DNA of 64,000 bases from Moheibacter lacus (lineage in GTDB: Bacteria; Bacteroidota; Bacteroidia; Flavobacteriales; Weeksellaceae): NCBI RefSeq assembly GCF_014042165.1, contig NZ_JACDZE010000001.1, forward strand, positions 518,595 through 582,594, given 5' to 3'. Under the pieces are notes generated by a model. That model was not told the origin of the DNA, did not search any database, and saw only the letters and a list, made by a program, of their open reading frames with translations. Position 1 is the first letter of the stretch. Every line of letters starts with the position of its first letter. The position numbers and the translations under genes were made by a program. Shown piece by piece: positions 15,278 through 25,392 of this stretch.

Positions 15278-18200
15278 ATGAAGTGCCTTCGATTTATTGC
15301 TTCAACCCTTTTATTTGGATTTGGTTATCTAAATGTTTGTGCGCAGGATTTCACTGCTGAGGTAGAGAATGATTATCTCAAAAATTCTTTTGAAAAGTCT
15401 GTACAGGAGATTTCAAATGAAGAAATTCAGACCCAACTTACGCAAAATTTTCAATTCAATCAAGCTTACTTAAGAGCACCTAATAGCTATATTTATGACC
15501 CGGAACTAGCCGAAAACAATCAGTATGCAGGATTGAAAATTCCTGTTACCAAAGCATTTGCTGTTTGGGAAAGCACAGACTGGTTCCTTAATCAACCCCT
15601 CAACACCAATCGTACCCTCTCTGCTTATGCCTATTGGGAAGACGTTCCGGGTCTTATTCAAAAAGTCGAAATTGAAACCGCAACTGAAATTGAGAATTCG
15701 AAAATCATCGTCAAAGTGAATCCGAAAAAAGGGGAAGGAAATGCATTGATTTCTTTGCATTTAGGCTCAAATGGAAATTCGAAAGATCCGGTTGTTTGGA
15801 GTTGGCACGTTTGGGTAACAGACGATCCTTCAAATGGAGTGGTTTACAGTCAAGGAATCGAGACGGACAAAGCCGGAAATCTTTTTGAGGCTAAATATAT
15901 GGACCGAAACCTTGGTGCTGTTCACAATGAAATCAATGGAGACAATTGGCACAAAACCGCCGGACTCATGTACCAATGGGGACGCAAAGATCCAATCCCA
16001 CCTTTGGTTCATAAAGATTATACTTTTTATGAAATCAGCGGATTGATCGGCATCGTCCGTAACCGTGAAGAAGGCTCTAGAAGCACCAAACTTCCTGAAT
16101 ACATACGACCCTTTGAAAACATCACCCAAAACTTGCGTCTTTCTGTAAAAAACCCATTGGTTTATTTGTTAAACAATGATACCGGAACTTGGTTTTCGTC
16201 TGAACAGTATAAAGTAAACCATTCTGATCCTGCCAACATCATCACTTGGGATTTATGGGGTGATAATTACCGTGGCGGTAATTCCAATGCTGACAGTAGC
16301 GATTCCGATAAAAAAAATGACAGCCGCTCTTACGAAAACAAATCGCCTTACGACCCTTGTCCAAACGGATGGCGAATTCCATCTTATATGGGACGAACCA
16401 CTACCAACAACAGACATGCGCCTTGGGGAAGAAAAAACAGCGGTGGAAATGATGATACAAATCCGTCAAGAAGTGATTTTCTCCCTACTTCTCGCAACAT
16501 ATCTGCATTGGATGTTAAAATCCACAGCGGTTTGGGGATGGATTTTACCGGTTCTACTGATACCGGTGGAAACTCTCGGGATATCGGCGTCATCCCTATG
16601 ACCGGATATTATGTAGCCTATACTAACAATGGATACCCAAGAGTTGTTTACCAAGATGAAAATGCTATTGCAGCTTTTTGGACGGCGACTTATAGTCTGG
16701 GAGGCGCGAGATACATGCGTTTGGTTAGCGACCCTCAAAGACCTGACATTGGGGTGTTTGGATTGAATCAAATCATGGTCAACCAAACTTCTACCAGTAT
16801 GGAAGCCATGCCTATCCGATGTATGGAAGACCCAAATTTGTCCATTATAGGAAATTTTGAAACCGAATATATTCCGGCAACTAAAACTTATTTTACGGAT
16901 GGATTGCATAATCCGAACAGCTATATCATCAATGGAGAAACGGAAATTCTGATTCCGGTAAACAAAGCTTTTTCTTCTTATGAACAATTGTTTCCGGAAG
17001 AAGATACCCTTCCAAATGATCAATTGGTAGCCAATGTTTATTGGACAGACAATGCTGATTTGGTGCAAACCATCCAAATCGTCAATTCAAGTGGTGATCA
17101 TAGAAATGACTTCATACGCGTTCAATTGGAGTCAGGACAAAAAGGAAATGCGGTCATTTCACTTCATAATGGCTCAATTTCCAATCCGGTTTATTGGAGT
17201 TGGCATTTATGGTCGGTTGCAGATGAAATTCAAGAAATCACTTATGTCAACCAAAACGAACTAAGTGCTACCCATCATTTTGTCCATGCAACCGGAAATG
17301 AAAATCCGGTGTTGACCACGACTTTTATGGACAGAAATTTGGGAGCCATCCATGATCTCCCATTCGAAATTATATCCAATCCAAATTCACAAGAACTGCA
17401 AAATCAAGTAAAACATTCAGGAGGACTTCATTACCAGTGGGGCAGAAAAGATCCGATTCCTTCTTTCCAATTGGTCGGGGGCGAATCTTATGAAGTATTT
17501 GTAGGCGAATCCATTCAATCCAATGGAACGCCAAATTTCTCTTCATTGAATCAATTGAATTATCTCGAACAATTTACTGAAGTTTACTCCAGCTATAGAA
17601 TGGCTTCAGGATTGGTCAGTGGTGACACCAAATATACTGAAGCCGACAAAATCATCCAATATTCGGTCAACCATCCTTTTACCTTTTTACACAAAGGAAC
17701 CACCAACCCAACAGACTGGATTTCAGGGGAATTGAATTTAAAAGCGGACAGATGGGGGCATGGAGAAGGAAAATCCATTTATGACCCTTGTCCTGCCGGA
17801 TGGCGAGTCCCAGACACATTTAAAGTTTATGAAAACGGAAGAGGAAGTTCACCTTGGTACAATGGAAAAAAATTGGGTTCATTACAGGGAAATCCTCAAT
17901 TCTTAAACAGTCATTATGGCGGTCAGTATTTCCAATATGACAATCAATCCATCGGTTGGTTTTTTGCAGATGAAGATTATTCGATCGGACATTTCCCAAC
18001 GACAGGGATCATCGGTAAATTCTCCCCGAATTCTATAGGTGGAAATAACATTTCACAATCCATAACAGGCGTATGGACGGCTGCGCACACCCAACAATTA
18101 AAAGGTTTGGCACTTGCCATGTCCATAGGTAAAGTATCTGGCTCTGATCAAAAGGTCATTGCGACGGGCAATATTTCTCCGGCTTTCGGGCTTAACGTTC

Positions 18201-18517
18201 GCTGCGCTAAAGATGAAGTCCGGTATGATGGAACGGTAGGGCAAGACTACTTCAAATTTGACAAACTAAGTAATTCAAAAACGTTCACTGAGGAAGAAAT
18301 CCAATTTTTCCCCAATCCGGTTAAAGACATTTTGAATATTTCATCAGAGGCAGATTTTCAAATCGAAATCTACGATGTACAAGGAAGAATGGTAAAAAAA
18401 GGAAAATTTATCAACCAAAAAATCGACCTAAGTTCATTGAACAAGGGAATTTACATCGGATTATTGACACAAGAAAACACCTCGGAAATCACCACAATTA
18501 AAATCATCAAAAAATAA
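15278..18517 (+). CDS. Large T9SS-secreted protein with two FISUMP-like modules
   Basis: The 1079-residue protein has a Sec signal peptide (about residues 1-22, ending VCAQ), two homologous modules (about 60-530 and 540-1005) and a T9SS type A sorting tail starting FFPNPVKDILNIS. Each module begins with a small beta domain ending in WSWHxW, then has a (T/Y)MDRNLGAxH motif, YQWGRKDPIP, YDPCPxGWRxP, and a closing RCxxD. These motifs are typical of Fibrobacter succinogenes major paralogous (TIGR02145/PF09603) domains, whose function is unknown. The protein is predicted to be exported by T9SS and attached to or released from the cell surface. A terminator follows it. Confidence 0.85.
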   Translation: MKCLRFIASTLLFGFGYLNVCAQDFTAEVENDYLKNSFEKSVQEISNEEIQTQLTQNFQFNQAYLRAPNSYIYDPELAENNQYAGLKIPVTKAFAVWESTDWFLNQPLNTNRTLSAYAYWEDVPGLIQKVEIETATEIENSKIIVKVNPKKGEGNALISLHLGSNGNSKDPVVWSWHVWVTDDPSNGVVYSQGIETDKAGNLFEAKYMDRNLGAVHNEINGDNWHKTAGLMYQWGRKDPIPPLVHKDYTFYEISGLIGIVRNREEGSRSTKLPEYIRPFENITQNLRLSVKNPLVYLLNNDTGTWFSSEQYKVNHSDPANIITWDLWGDNYRGGNSNADSSDSDKKNDSRSYENKSPYDPCPNGWRIPSYMGRTTTNNRHAPWGRKNSGGNDDTNPSRSDFLPTSRNISALDVKIHSGLGMDFTGSTDTGGNSRDIGVIPMTGYYVAYTNNGYPRVVYQDENAIAAFWTATYSLGGARYMRLVSDPQRPDIGVFGLNQIMVNQTSTSMEAMPIRCMEDPNLSIIGNFETEYIPATKTYFTDGLHNPNSYIINGETEILIPVNKAFSSYEQLFPEEDTLPNDQLVANVYWTDNADLVQTIQIVNSSGDHRNDFIRVQLESGQKGNAVISLHNGSISNPVYWSWHLWSVADEIQEITYVNQNELSATHHFVHATGNENPVLTTTFMDRNLGAIHDLPFEIISNPNSQELQNQVKHSGGLHYQWGRKDPIPSFQLVGGESYEVFVGESIQSNGTPNFSSLNQLNYLEQFTEVYSSYRMASGLVSGDTKYTEADKIIQYSVNHPFTFLHKGTTNPTDWISGELNLKADRWGHGEGKSIYDPCPAGWRVPDTFKVYENGRGSSPWYNGKKLGSLQGNPQFLNSHYGGQYFQYDNQSIGWFFADEDYSIGHFPTTGIIGKFSPNSIGGNNISQSITGVWTAAHTQQLKGLALAMSIGKVSGSDQKVIATGNISPAFGLNVRCAKDEVRYDGTVGQDYFKFDKLSNSKTFTEEEIQFFPNPVKDILNISSEADFQIEIYDVQGRMVKKGKFINQKIDLSSLNKGIYIGLLTQENTSEITTIKIIKK

Positions 18518-18536
18518 TTTCCCCTCATTATATGCT

Positions 18537-18571
18537 GAAACGTCGGAGCATGTCTTCGGCGTTTCTTTTTT
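18537..18571 (+). terminator. Terminator of the large T9SS cargo gene
   Basis: GAAACGTCGGAG and CTTCGGCGTTTC pair over 12 positions with two G-U wobbles, followed by six T. Confidence 0.85.
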
Positions 18572-18592
18572 ATCATAGAAATTCAAAATAAA

Positions 18593-18619
18593 AAAACGCT
18601 CGATAAAATCAAGCGTTTT
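18593..18619 (-). terminator. Terminator of tRNA-Arg
   Basis: On the minus strand AAAACGCTTGA and TCGAGCGTTTT form a stem around TTTTA, followed by a T run. It lies directly downstream of the tRNA. Confidence 0.85.
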
Positions 18620-18627
18620 AAAAGTGG

Positions 18628-18701
18628 TGACCTCGACAGGATTCAAACCTGTAACCTTCTGAGCCGTAATCAGATGCGCTATTCAGTTGCGCCACGAGGC
18701 C
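18628..18701 (-). tRNA. tRNA-Arg (anticodon ACG)
   Basis: The minus strand folds as a full cloverleaf of 74 bases: acceptor GGCCTCG with CGAGGTC (one G-U), D-stem GCGC/GCGC, anticodon stem TCTGA/TCAGA with loop TTACGGC, and T-arm ACAGG/CCTGT with loop TTTGAAT. The anticodon ACG reads arginine CGN codons after A34 deamination. CCA is encoded (18625-18627), unlike the tRNA end at position 17. Confidence 0.95.
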
Positions 18702-18764
18702 TTAAAATTGGATTGCAAATATACACATTCTTTCTTTTTTCACCAAATTCCTTAAATTGCAATC

Positions 18765-19826
18765 ATGAAATATTTGCATATTTTTTGGATTTCGACTTTA
18801 TTTCTCGTTGGATGCAACCAACCCAAAAAGGTTATCAATGAAACAGTTGGAACTGAATTAAAATTTTCGACTCAAATATCAATTGAGGAAAAAAATGGGG
18901 AAATTCAAATAAAATCGGGTGGAAAAACCACGATTTTTGACACAGAAGACTTACCAATTGCTACTGCAATGGTAGTTCCGGCGGCTGTCAATTCCTATAT
19001 GGACGTACTCGGATTGGCTGAAAAAATCAAAGGTGTCAGTGAACCGGACTATATTTATAATGAAAAAATACAATCATTGATCCAACAAAAAAAAATTGAA
19101 ATCATTGGGAATTTTAATGAGTTGGATATTGAAAAGATATTGATGAACAAACCCGATATTTTCATTTCTACTTCCAATCCAAATCTCGCAAAATTCCATG
19201 CTCAATTAGAATCCGAAGGAATTAAAATCATTTACATCGACGAATATTTAGAAGAAAGTCCAATCGGAAAAGCCGAATACCTGAAAGTTTTCGGGAAGTT
19301 ATTTGGTAAAGAAAAAGAAGCCAATCAATTGTTTCAAGAAGTTGAACGTAATTATATGGAAATCCAAAATACGATTGGAAAACAGAAAAAAAATGCTCCA
19401 AAAATATTGTCCAATCAAATGTATGGTGATATTTGGTATTTGGCAGGTGGAAAAAGTTATCAAGCCAATCTTATAAAAGATGCCGGTGGGAAATATATTT
19501 GGGAATCTGACGAAAGCTCAAGAACGCTCAACCTTTCGTTTGAAACAGTTTTTGAAAAAGCGCATGATGCTGATATATGGGTCAATGCTGGCGATTTCGA
19601 CTCAAAAGCTGAGCTATTGGCCAGCTACCCAAATTACGCATGGTTTTCGGCCTTCAAATCAGGAGAAATTTACAATTGGAGCAATAGAAAATCTCAGACT
19701 GGCGCCAACGATTATTTCGAAATGGGGACTGTACGTCCGGACTGGATTTTAAAAGATTTGGCTGCGATTTTCCATCCGGAATTGTTTCCCGGCCATGAGC
19801 TTTATTTCTATAGGAAGTTGGAATGA
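18765..19826 (+). CDS. ABC-type substrate-binding lipoprotein (Peripla_BP_2: iron, haem or cobalamin)
   Basis: The 353-residue protein begins with a lipoprotein signal peptide ending LVGC, so it is lipidated at Cys17. The rest fits the PF01497 fold of BtuF/FhuD-type binding proteins: VVPAAVNSYMDVLGLAEKIKGV, the KPDIFISTSNP segment, and YFEMGTVRPDWILKDLAAIFHPE near the end. It would catch a metal chelate in the periplasm for import. No permease or ATPase gene lies beside it, so its partners are elsewhere. Confidence 0.85.
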   Translation: MKYLHIFWISTLFLVGCNQPKKVINETVGTELKFSTQISIEEKNGEIQIKSGGKTTIFDTEDLPIATAMVVPAAVNSYMDVLGLAEKIKGVSEPDYIYNEKIQSLIQQKKIEIIGNFNELDIEKILMNKPDIFISTSNPNLAKFHAQLESEGIKIIYIDEYLEESPIGKAEYLKVFGKLFGKEKEANQLFQEVERNYMEIQNTIGKQKKNAPKILSNQMYGDIWYLAGGKSYQANLIKDAGGKYIWESDESSRTLNLSFETVFEKAHDADIWVNAGDFDSKAELLASYPNYAWFSAFKSGEIYNWSNRKSQTGANDYFEMGTVRPDWILKDLAAIFHPELFPGHELYFYRKLE

Positions 19827-20043
19827 TTAAGTTAATTCATCTTTTTCATCCACACCAAATATTTAGAACGTTATCGAAATTTTAGGTGTAATTATTAGAA
19901 TTGAGAATAAAAAATTTCTTGAGATGAACTATCACCAAAACAGAACCATAGAAATATACTTCGCACCTACAGATTTCGCTCGATCCCCTTTGACTTAAGG
20001 GTCAATAGCAAAACCCGACGCAAAGCATCAAGGAATTTATAGA

Positions 20044-21063
20044 TTAAAACAACTCCGATTTAAACTGTTCCAAAAATCGGATGTCATTTTCCGTATACAT
20101 GCGGATGTCACCGATTTGGTACAACAACAAAGCGATTCTTTCAATTCCCATTCCGAAGGCAAATCCGGTGTATTCTTCCGGATCGATATTGACGTTTTTC
20201 AATACATTTGGATCGACCATTCCGCAACCCATGATTTCCAGCCAACCGGTTCCTTTGGTCATGCGGTAATCGGTTTCGGTTTCCAATCCCCAATACACAT
20301 CCACTTCCGCACTCGGTTCCGTAAATGGAAAATAAGATGGTCGCAAACGGATTTTGGATTTCCCAAAAAGTGCTTCCGTAAAATAACTCAAAGTTTGGCG
20401 CAAATCGGCAAAGGAAACGTCTTTGTCGATGTACAAACCTTCGATTTGGTGAAACATCATGTGTGAACGAGCGGAAATTGCTTCGTTACGGTACACACGT
20501 CCCGGTGATAAAATTCGGATGGGTGGTTCGTTGTTTTCCATGTACCGAATCTGAACCGAAGAAGTATGCGTGCGCAAAACTACGTCCGGTGATTGTTCGA
20601 TGAAAAACGTATCCTGCATATCTCTCGCCGGATGGTATTCCGGAAGATTTAAGGCGGTAAAATTATGCCAATCATCTTCGATTTCAGGACCGTCAGAAAG
20701 CGTAAAACCGATACGGGAAAAGATCTCTACGATTCTATTTTTCACACTATTGATCGGATGCCGAGATCCCAATTCAAATGGCTCGCCTGGACGGGTCAAA
20801 TCCGTTTCTGATTGGGTTGTATTGGTATTTTCAAAAGCCGCTTTATAAGAAGTAACTTTATCATTTACAATCGTTTTCAACTCATTTAAGATTTGACCAA
20901 AATCCTTTTTTTCTTCATTTGGCACCGATTTAAATGCCACAAACAAATCATTTAAAATTCCTTTTTTTCCTAAATATTGGATACGAAAAGCTTCCAATTC
21001 GGCAGGGGTTTTGGGTGAAAAGACTTTGGCTTCTTCTATGTGTTTTTTGATTTGATCAATCAT
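20044..21063 (-). CDS. pheS: Phenylalanyl-tRNA synthetase alpha subunit
   Basis: The 339-residue class II catalytic subunit pairs with PheT to charge tRNA-Phe. It has the N-terminal coiled coil, [14 protein letters not shown], motif 2 around [20 protein letters not shown], and motif 3 [20 protein letters not shown]. No pheT lies adjacent, as is usual in this phylum where pheS and pheT are often separate. A TAAATTTG box lies 23 bases above the start. Confidence 0.97.
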   Translation of the reverse strand: MIDQIKKHIEEAKVFSPKTPAELEAFRIQYLGKKGILNDLFVAFKSVPNEEKKDFGQILNELKTIVNDKVTSYKAAFENTNTTQSETDLTRPGEPFELGSRHPINSVKNRIVEIFSRIGFTLSDGPEIEDDWHNFTALNLPEYHPARDMQDTFFIEQSPDVVLRTHTSSVQIRYMENNEPPIRILSPGRVYRNEAISARSHMMFHQIEGLYIDKDVSFADLRQTLSYFTEALFGKSKIRLRPSYFPFTEPSAEVDVYWGLETETDYRMTKGTGWLEIMGCGMVDPNVLKNVNIDPEEYTGFAFGMGIERIALLLYQIGDIRMYTENDIRFLEQFKSELF

Positions 21064-21085
21064 TTGAATCGGTAATTTAGAACTG

Positions 21086-21093
21086 CAAATTTA
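21086..21093 (-). promoter_or_regulatory. -7 box of pheS
   Basis: TAAATTTG on the minus strand matches TAnnTTTG; a TTTG lies 16 bases further upstream (21113-21110). Confidence 0.5.
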
Positions 21094-21109
21094 ATTTTTC
21101 CTATTGAAA

Positions 21110-21147
21110 CAAAAAACTTTGGCACAATCTAGAATTGAACCAAAGTT
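21110..21147 (-). terminator. Terminator of the acpP-pyk operon
   Basis: On the minus strand AACTTTGG and CCAAAGTT form an 8-bp stem with a 17-base loop, followed by TTTTTTG. It lies just downstream of pyk. Confidence 0.7.
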
Positions 21148-21167
21148 AATTTGATTTATTATAATTT

Positions 21168-22610
21168 TTAAACCGTTGTCAATCGAACGGTATTGGTCAT
21201 TCCTTTTTCAAAAACCGGCATGGCATTTAGATTGATGACATAATCACCTAACTCTACATAGCCAAATTCCATAGCCAATCGATTGACGTCAATGACGGTT
21301 TCATCTGTACTTTTATTGACCGGATTATAGTACATGGCTTTCACGCCCCAAAGGAGATTTAACCTCCTCACGATGTGTTTATTAGGCGTGTAAACCAAAA
21401 TATAAGCAATCGGACGGTAAGAAGAAATTTGAAATGCGGTATAACCCGAATAAGTCAAAGTTGAAATCGCCTTTGCACCGGTTAATTTGACCATTTCAGA
21501 TGCGTTATAGCAAATGATTTTGGTAACAAATCGATCGTTTTTATTGTTGGGTTTTAAGGTTGGAACATTGATCAATTCCGAATCTTCTACACGTTGGAGG
21601 ATTTTGGTCATGGTTTCAATTACCTGCACCGGATATTTTCCTACGGAGGTTTCTCCGCTCAACATCACGGCATCTGCACCATCAAAAACAGCATTGGCCA
21701 CATCGTTTACTTCAGCACGAGTTGGTGTCAAACTGGTGATCATGCTTTCCATCATCTGTGTTGCAACGATGACCGGAATTCTACGCAACTTGGCTTTTGC
21801 GATGAGCATTTTTTGGTTTTGAGGCACAACTTCCATCGGCATCTCCACTCCTAAATCTCCGCGAGCTACCATCAAACCATCTACAACTTGAATGATTTCG
21901 TCAATATTTTCAAGGGCTTCCGGTTTTTCAATTTTTGCGATGATCGGAATTTTATAATCAGCCTCGGAGTCGATTAATTCTTTTAAATCCATCACGTCCT
22001 GAGCCGTTCTCACAAAAGAAAGTGCAATCCAATCCACACCTTTACTGATGGCGAATTTCGCATCTTCAATATCTTTTTCAGTCAATGCGGGAAGCGAAAC
22101 TTTGGTGTTGGGCAAATTCACGCCTTTTTTTGAAGAAAGCGGACCTCCTTGGATCACTTCTGCTTTTACTTCGTCTTTTTTATTGGTTTCTATCACGCGA
22201 AGCACCAATTTCCCATCATCAATTAAAATATTTTCACCAACTTTTACATCGGTTGGAAATTTTTGATAGGTCATGTAAGCCCTTTCTTTATTTCCGATCA
22301 TTTTTTCATTGGTAAACGTAAAAATATCACCCGCAGAAAGGATCACTCCTTCTTCCATCACACCGATTCTAAGTTTTGGTCCTTGTAAATCGGCCAAAAT
22401 CGCCGTGTTATATCCGTATTTTTCATTTAACTTAAGGATGAGTTGGATGTTGCGCTCAACGATCTCATAATCGGCATGCGAAAAATTAATCCGAAAAACA
22501 TCTACTCCTTTGTCCATCATTTCGCGAAGTCTTTCTTCACCATCTGTAGCAGGCCCAAGGGTGGCTACTATTTTCGTCTTCTTTAGATATTTTGGATTGT
22601 AATATTGCAT
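21168..22610 (-). CDS. pyk: Pyruvate kinase
   Basis: This glycolytic enzyme turns phosphoenolpyruvate and ADP into pyruvate and ATP. The 480-residue protein starts with KIVATLGPATD, has the FRINFSHAD substrate loop, the family signature IIAKIEKPEALENIDEI with the catalytic Lys, and MVARGDLGVEMP. The C-terminal domain is full length. It is the last gene of the leftward operon, 17 bases after the IPExxxVDY-family gene. Opposed by pckA further right, it sits at the PEP-pyruvate branch. Confidence 0.97.
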   Translation of the reverse strand: MQYYNPKYLKKTKIVATLGPATDGEERLREMMDKGVDVFRINFSHADYEIVERNIQLILKLNEKYGYNTAILADLQGPKLRIGVMEEGVILSAGDIFTFTNEKMIGNKERAYMTYQKFPTDVKVGENILIDDGKLVLRVIETNKKDEVKAEVIQGGPLSSKKGVNLPNTKVSLPALTEKDIEDAKFAISKGVDWIALSFVRTAQDVMDLKELIDSEADYKIPIIAKIEKPEALENIDEIIQVVDGLMVARGDLGVEMPMEVVPQNQKMLIAKAKLRRIPVIVATQMMESMITSLTPTRAEVNDVANAVFDGADAVMLSGETSVGKYPVQVIETMTKILQRVEDSELINVPTLKPNNKNDRFVTKIICYNASEMVKLTGAKAISTLTYSGYTAFQISSYRPIAYILVYTPNKHIVRRLNLLWGVKAMYYNPVNKSTDETVIDVNRLAMEFGYVELGDYVINLNAMPVFEKGMTNTVRLTTV

Positions 22611-22627
22611 TTTAAGTATTTTTTAGG

Positions 22628-23083
22628 TTAAAAAATTAATCTATTAATGGTTTTTATACCGTCGGTTTCCAATTCGCTGATCAATTGTATGAAATTATTT
22701 TCATCAAAAGGCAATTCTTCAGAAGAATCACCGCTAACTTTCAGTAAAAAATTATATTGTTTATAGGCTTGGATCAGAACAGGCGTCACATCAAATAACG
22801 TGGACAAATTTCCGAAATTATCGGTAGAATTCAAGGAATAAGATGCATTTTTAATGATATGATAATATGTTCCGGTTTCCAAATTTTCCCATTCAAACAC
22901 AGGGAAATAGGTGATTTGGTTTTCAATCACCACATCCAAATCTGCACATCTGATAAATTGGGTTTCAAAACTTCTATTGATGTGATAGACCATTTGCGCT
23001 GGGTCGGCATAAGCGGACACCAGTCCGTAGAGCTGAAAATCGATGAATTCAGCTTCGTCCAATAATAGAGTTTTAATGGCCAT
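22628..23083 (-). CDS. IPExxxVDY-family protein with a degenerate name motif
   Basis: The 151-residue protein lies between rnc and pyk, the usual place of the IPExxxVDY family in Bacteroidota. It has the typical early FIDFQLYGLVSAYADPAQMVYHIN and a late hydrophobic YNFLLKVSG. At the position of the family motif it reads IQAYKQYNF, so the signature is lost while the flanking pattern is kept. Function is unknown. Its ATG directly follows the rnc stop (TAAATG). Confidence 0.7.
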   Translation of the reverse strand: MAIKTLLLDEAEFIDFQLYGLVSAYADPAQMVYHINRSFETQFIRCADLDVVIENQITYFPVFEWENLETGTYYHIIKNASYSLNSTDNFGNLSTLFDVTPVLIQAYKQYNFLLKVSGDSSEELPFDENNFIQLISELETDGIKTINRLIF

Positions 23084-23845
23084 TTAAACCGCGTTTTCCA
23101 TTTTATTTTGCAGAAAATAGTAGGCTCTTTTTGAAGCATTTTCTTCTGCTCGTTTTTTTGAAGTCCCCCTCCCTTTTGAAATTACTTTTTCATTTAGCCT
23201 AACCACCGAAACAAAAACGATTAAATCCTCGGCGTTGTCTTCTTCAAATGTATTGAAACTCAATTTGTTTTTTGTTTTTTGCCCCCATTCGAGAATCAGA
23301 CTTTTGTAGCTGGAAATGGTTTTTTCCAGTTTTTCCATATCGAAATGTTTGTCGATGATTTTGGTAAAAATGAATTTGGCAGTGGTATCAAAACCCTTGT
23401 CCAAATAAACAGCACCGATCAGGGCTTCTACCAAATCACCATTTATATCTTCACCTAAATTAGGATTCCCTGCCGGATGAAGTCTTTTGACAAGTTGCAT
23501 CTGTTTTCCTACGCCGTTTAATTGGCTTCGCGAAACAATTTTGGATCGCATTTTTGTCAAATAACCTTCTTGTTTATCGGGTGCTTTTTCAAAAATAAAG
23601 ACTGATATAATCAATCCAAGTACTGCGTCACCTAGAAATTCGAGTCGTTCAAAGTTGACATCGTTTCCATTTTCGTCTTTCACTTGGGCGGATCGATGAA
23701 CAAATGCTTTTTTGTAAATTGCCAAATTGAGGGGTTTGAAACCGAGAATTTTGGTCAGAAATCTTTCAAGTTCAGGATCTTCTGCTGTATACTTGCGATC
23801 GTTCTTTTTCGAAAAATTTCTTTTGAATTTATCCCAAAACAGCAT
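23084..23845 (-). CDS. rnc: Ribonuclease III
   Basis: RNase III cuts double-stranded RNA, including rRNA precursors. The 253-residue protein has the signature ERLEFLGDAVLGL near residue 67, a second acidic cluster GDLVEALIGAVYLDKG, and a C-terminal dsRNA-binding domain ending GRGTSKKRAEENASKRAYYFL. It follows fabF after 8 bases, the fab-rnc order common to many bacteria. Confidence 0.96.
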   Translation of the reverse strand: MLFWDKFKRNFSKKNDRKYTAEDPELERFLTKILGFKPLNLAIYKKAFVHRSAQVKDENGNDVNFERLEFLGDAVLGLIISVFIFEKAPDKQEGYLTKMRSKIVSRSQLNGVGKQMQLVKRLHPAGNPNLGEDINGDLVEALIGAVYLDKGFDTTAKFIFTKIIDKHFDMEKLEKTISSYKSLILEWGQKTKNKLSFNTFEEDNAEDLIVFVSVVRLNEKVISKGRGTSKKRAEENASKRAYYFLQNKMENAV

Positions 23846-23853
23846 AATCTGAT

Positions 23854-25101
23854 TTAGATTTTTCTAAACACAACGCAAGCATTATGACCTCCAAAACCAA
23901 ACGTATTACTCATCGCCACATTTACCTCCCTTGTAACAGCTTGATTAAATGTAAAATCCAATTTCGGGTCTAAATTTTCATCATCTGTAAAATGATTGAT
24001 GGTAGGTGGGACTATATCATGCATAATAGCGCCAACTACTGACAATGCTTCTATTGCTCCGGCAGCACCAAGTAGGTGACCGGTCATCGATTTAGTAGAA
24101 TTGATCTGAATATTATAGGCCTTTTCTCCAAATAATTTTTGAATGGCTTTTGATTCGGCAATATCACCCAGTGGAGTTGATGTTCCATGCATGTTGATAT
24201 GATCCACTTCTTCCAAACCGATTTGGGCATCTTCAAGTGCATTTTTCATCACATTATAAGCACCCAATCCTTCCGGATGTGGAGCAGTTAAATGGTGAGC
24301 GTCGGCAGACATTCCACCACCTATAAATTCTGCATAAATCTTGGCTCCTCTTGCCTTTGCATGTTCGTACTCTTCCAAAATCACAACGCCACTTCCTTCT
24401 CCCATAACAAAACCATCACGGTCTTTATCAAAAGGACGAGAAGCTGTTTTTGGGTCGTCATTTCTAACAGATAGAGCATGCATCGCATTAAACCCGCCTA
24501 TACTCGCTGCTGTAACAGCCGCTTCAGAACCGCCACTGACGATGACATCTGCTTTTCCAAGTCGGATGAGCATCAAAGCGTCAATAAAAGCATTGGTAGA
24601 AGAAGCACAAGCCGATACTGTCGTATAATTAGGTCCCATAAATCCATATTCCATAGAAATATGACCTGGCGTAATATCTGCAATCATTTTAGGAATAAAA
24701 AAAGGATTGAATCGAGGCGTACCGTTTCCGGTTGCATAATTGGAAACCTCTTCTTCAAAAGTTTTGATCCCACCTATTCCGGATCCCCAAATCACACCAA
24801 CGCGTTGTTTGTTGACATTGGATTCAAGGATTCCACTATGGGCAACCGCTTCACGGGCTGCCACTATCCCCAATTGACCACACCGGTCCATCTTTCTCGC
24901 TTCTTTGCGATCAAAATGATCCTCTGCATTGAAGTTTTTCACCTCACAAGCAAATTGGGTTTTAAACATTTGGGCATCGAACAGGGTAATGGGTGCTGCT
25001 CCACTTACGCCATTGGTCAATGCATTCCAGTACTCCTGAAAGTTATTTCCAATGGGTGTGAGCGCACCTATACCTGTTACTACAACTCTTTTTAATTCCA
25101 T
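23854..25101 (-). CDS. fabF: Beta-ketoacyl-ACP synthase II
   Basis: FabF elongates fatty acids by condensing malonyl-ACP with acyl-ACP. The 415-residue protein shows the catalytic triad: Cys165 in VSACASSTNAF, His in NMHGTSTPLGD and His in SMTGHLLGAAG. The start VVVTGIGALTPIG is typical. It sits 24 bases after acpP, whose product carries its substrates. Confidence 0.97.
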   Translation of the reverse strand: MELKRVVVTGIGALTPIGNNFQEYWNALTNGVSGAAPITLFDAQMFKTQFACEVKNFNAEDHFDRKEARKMDRCGQLGIVAAREAVAHSGILESNVNKQRVGVIWGSGIGGIKTFEEEVSNYATGNGTPRFNPFFIPKMIADITPGHISMEYGFMGPNYTTVSACASSTNAFIDALMLIRLGKADVIVSGGSEAAVTAASIGGFNAMHALSVRNDDPKTASRPFDKDRDGFVMGEGSGVVILEEYEHAKARGAKIYAEFIGGGMSADAHHLTAPHPEGLGAYNVMKNALEDAQIGLEEVDHINMHGTSTPLGDIAESKAIQKLFGEKAYNIQINSTKSMTGHLLGAAGAIEALSVVGAIMHDIVPPTINHFTDDENLDPKLDFTFNQAVTREVNVAMSNTFGFGGHNACVVFRKI

Positions 25102-25125
25102 ACAATTGGAAAAAGGATGAAGGAA

Positions 25126-25362
25126 TTATTTATTTAAATCTTCAATATATTGAACGGCTTGTCCAACTGTTGAAATTTTCTCTGCTTGGTCGTCTGGGAT
25201 TTGAATGTCAAATTCTTTTTCAAATTCCATGATTAATTCTACTGTATCCAAAGAATCAGCTCCTAAATCATTAGTAAAGCTTGCTTCTAAAGTTACTTCA
25301 CTCTCATCAACGCCTAATTTATCAACGATGATCGCTTTTACTCTTGATGTAATGTCAGACAT
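25126..25362 (-). CDS. acpP: Acyl carrier protein
   Basis: The 78-residue acidic carrier holds growing fatty acids on a phosphopantetheine arm at Ser37 in [14 protein letters not shown] chose ATG at 25362 (MSDITSR); a longer frame begins with TTG inside the promoter region and adds residues not seen in ACPs. It is the first gene of the acpP-fabF-rnc-orf-pyk operon. Confidence 0.97.
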   Translation of the reverse strand: MSDITSRVKAIIVDKLGVDESEVTLEASFTNDLGADSLDTVELIMEFEKEFDIQIPDDQAEKISTVGQAVQYIEDLNK

Positions 25363-25392
25363 AATTATTGTTTTAATTGTTTTTTGATTTGG

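Noticed and set aside
19827-20043. Small gene or regulatory RNA between the binding lipoprotein and pheS
   Set aside because: No frame with a start, no promoter box and no clear hairpin could be supported.
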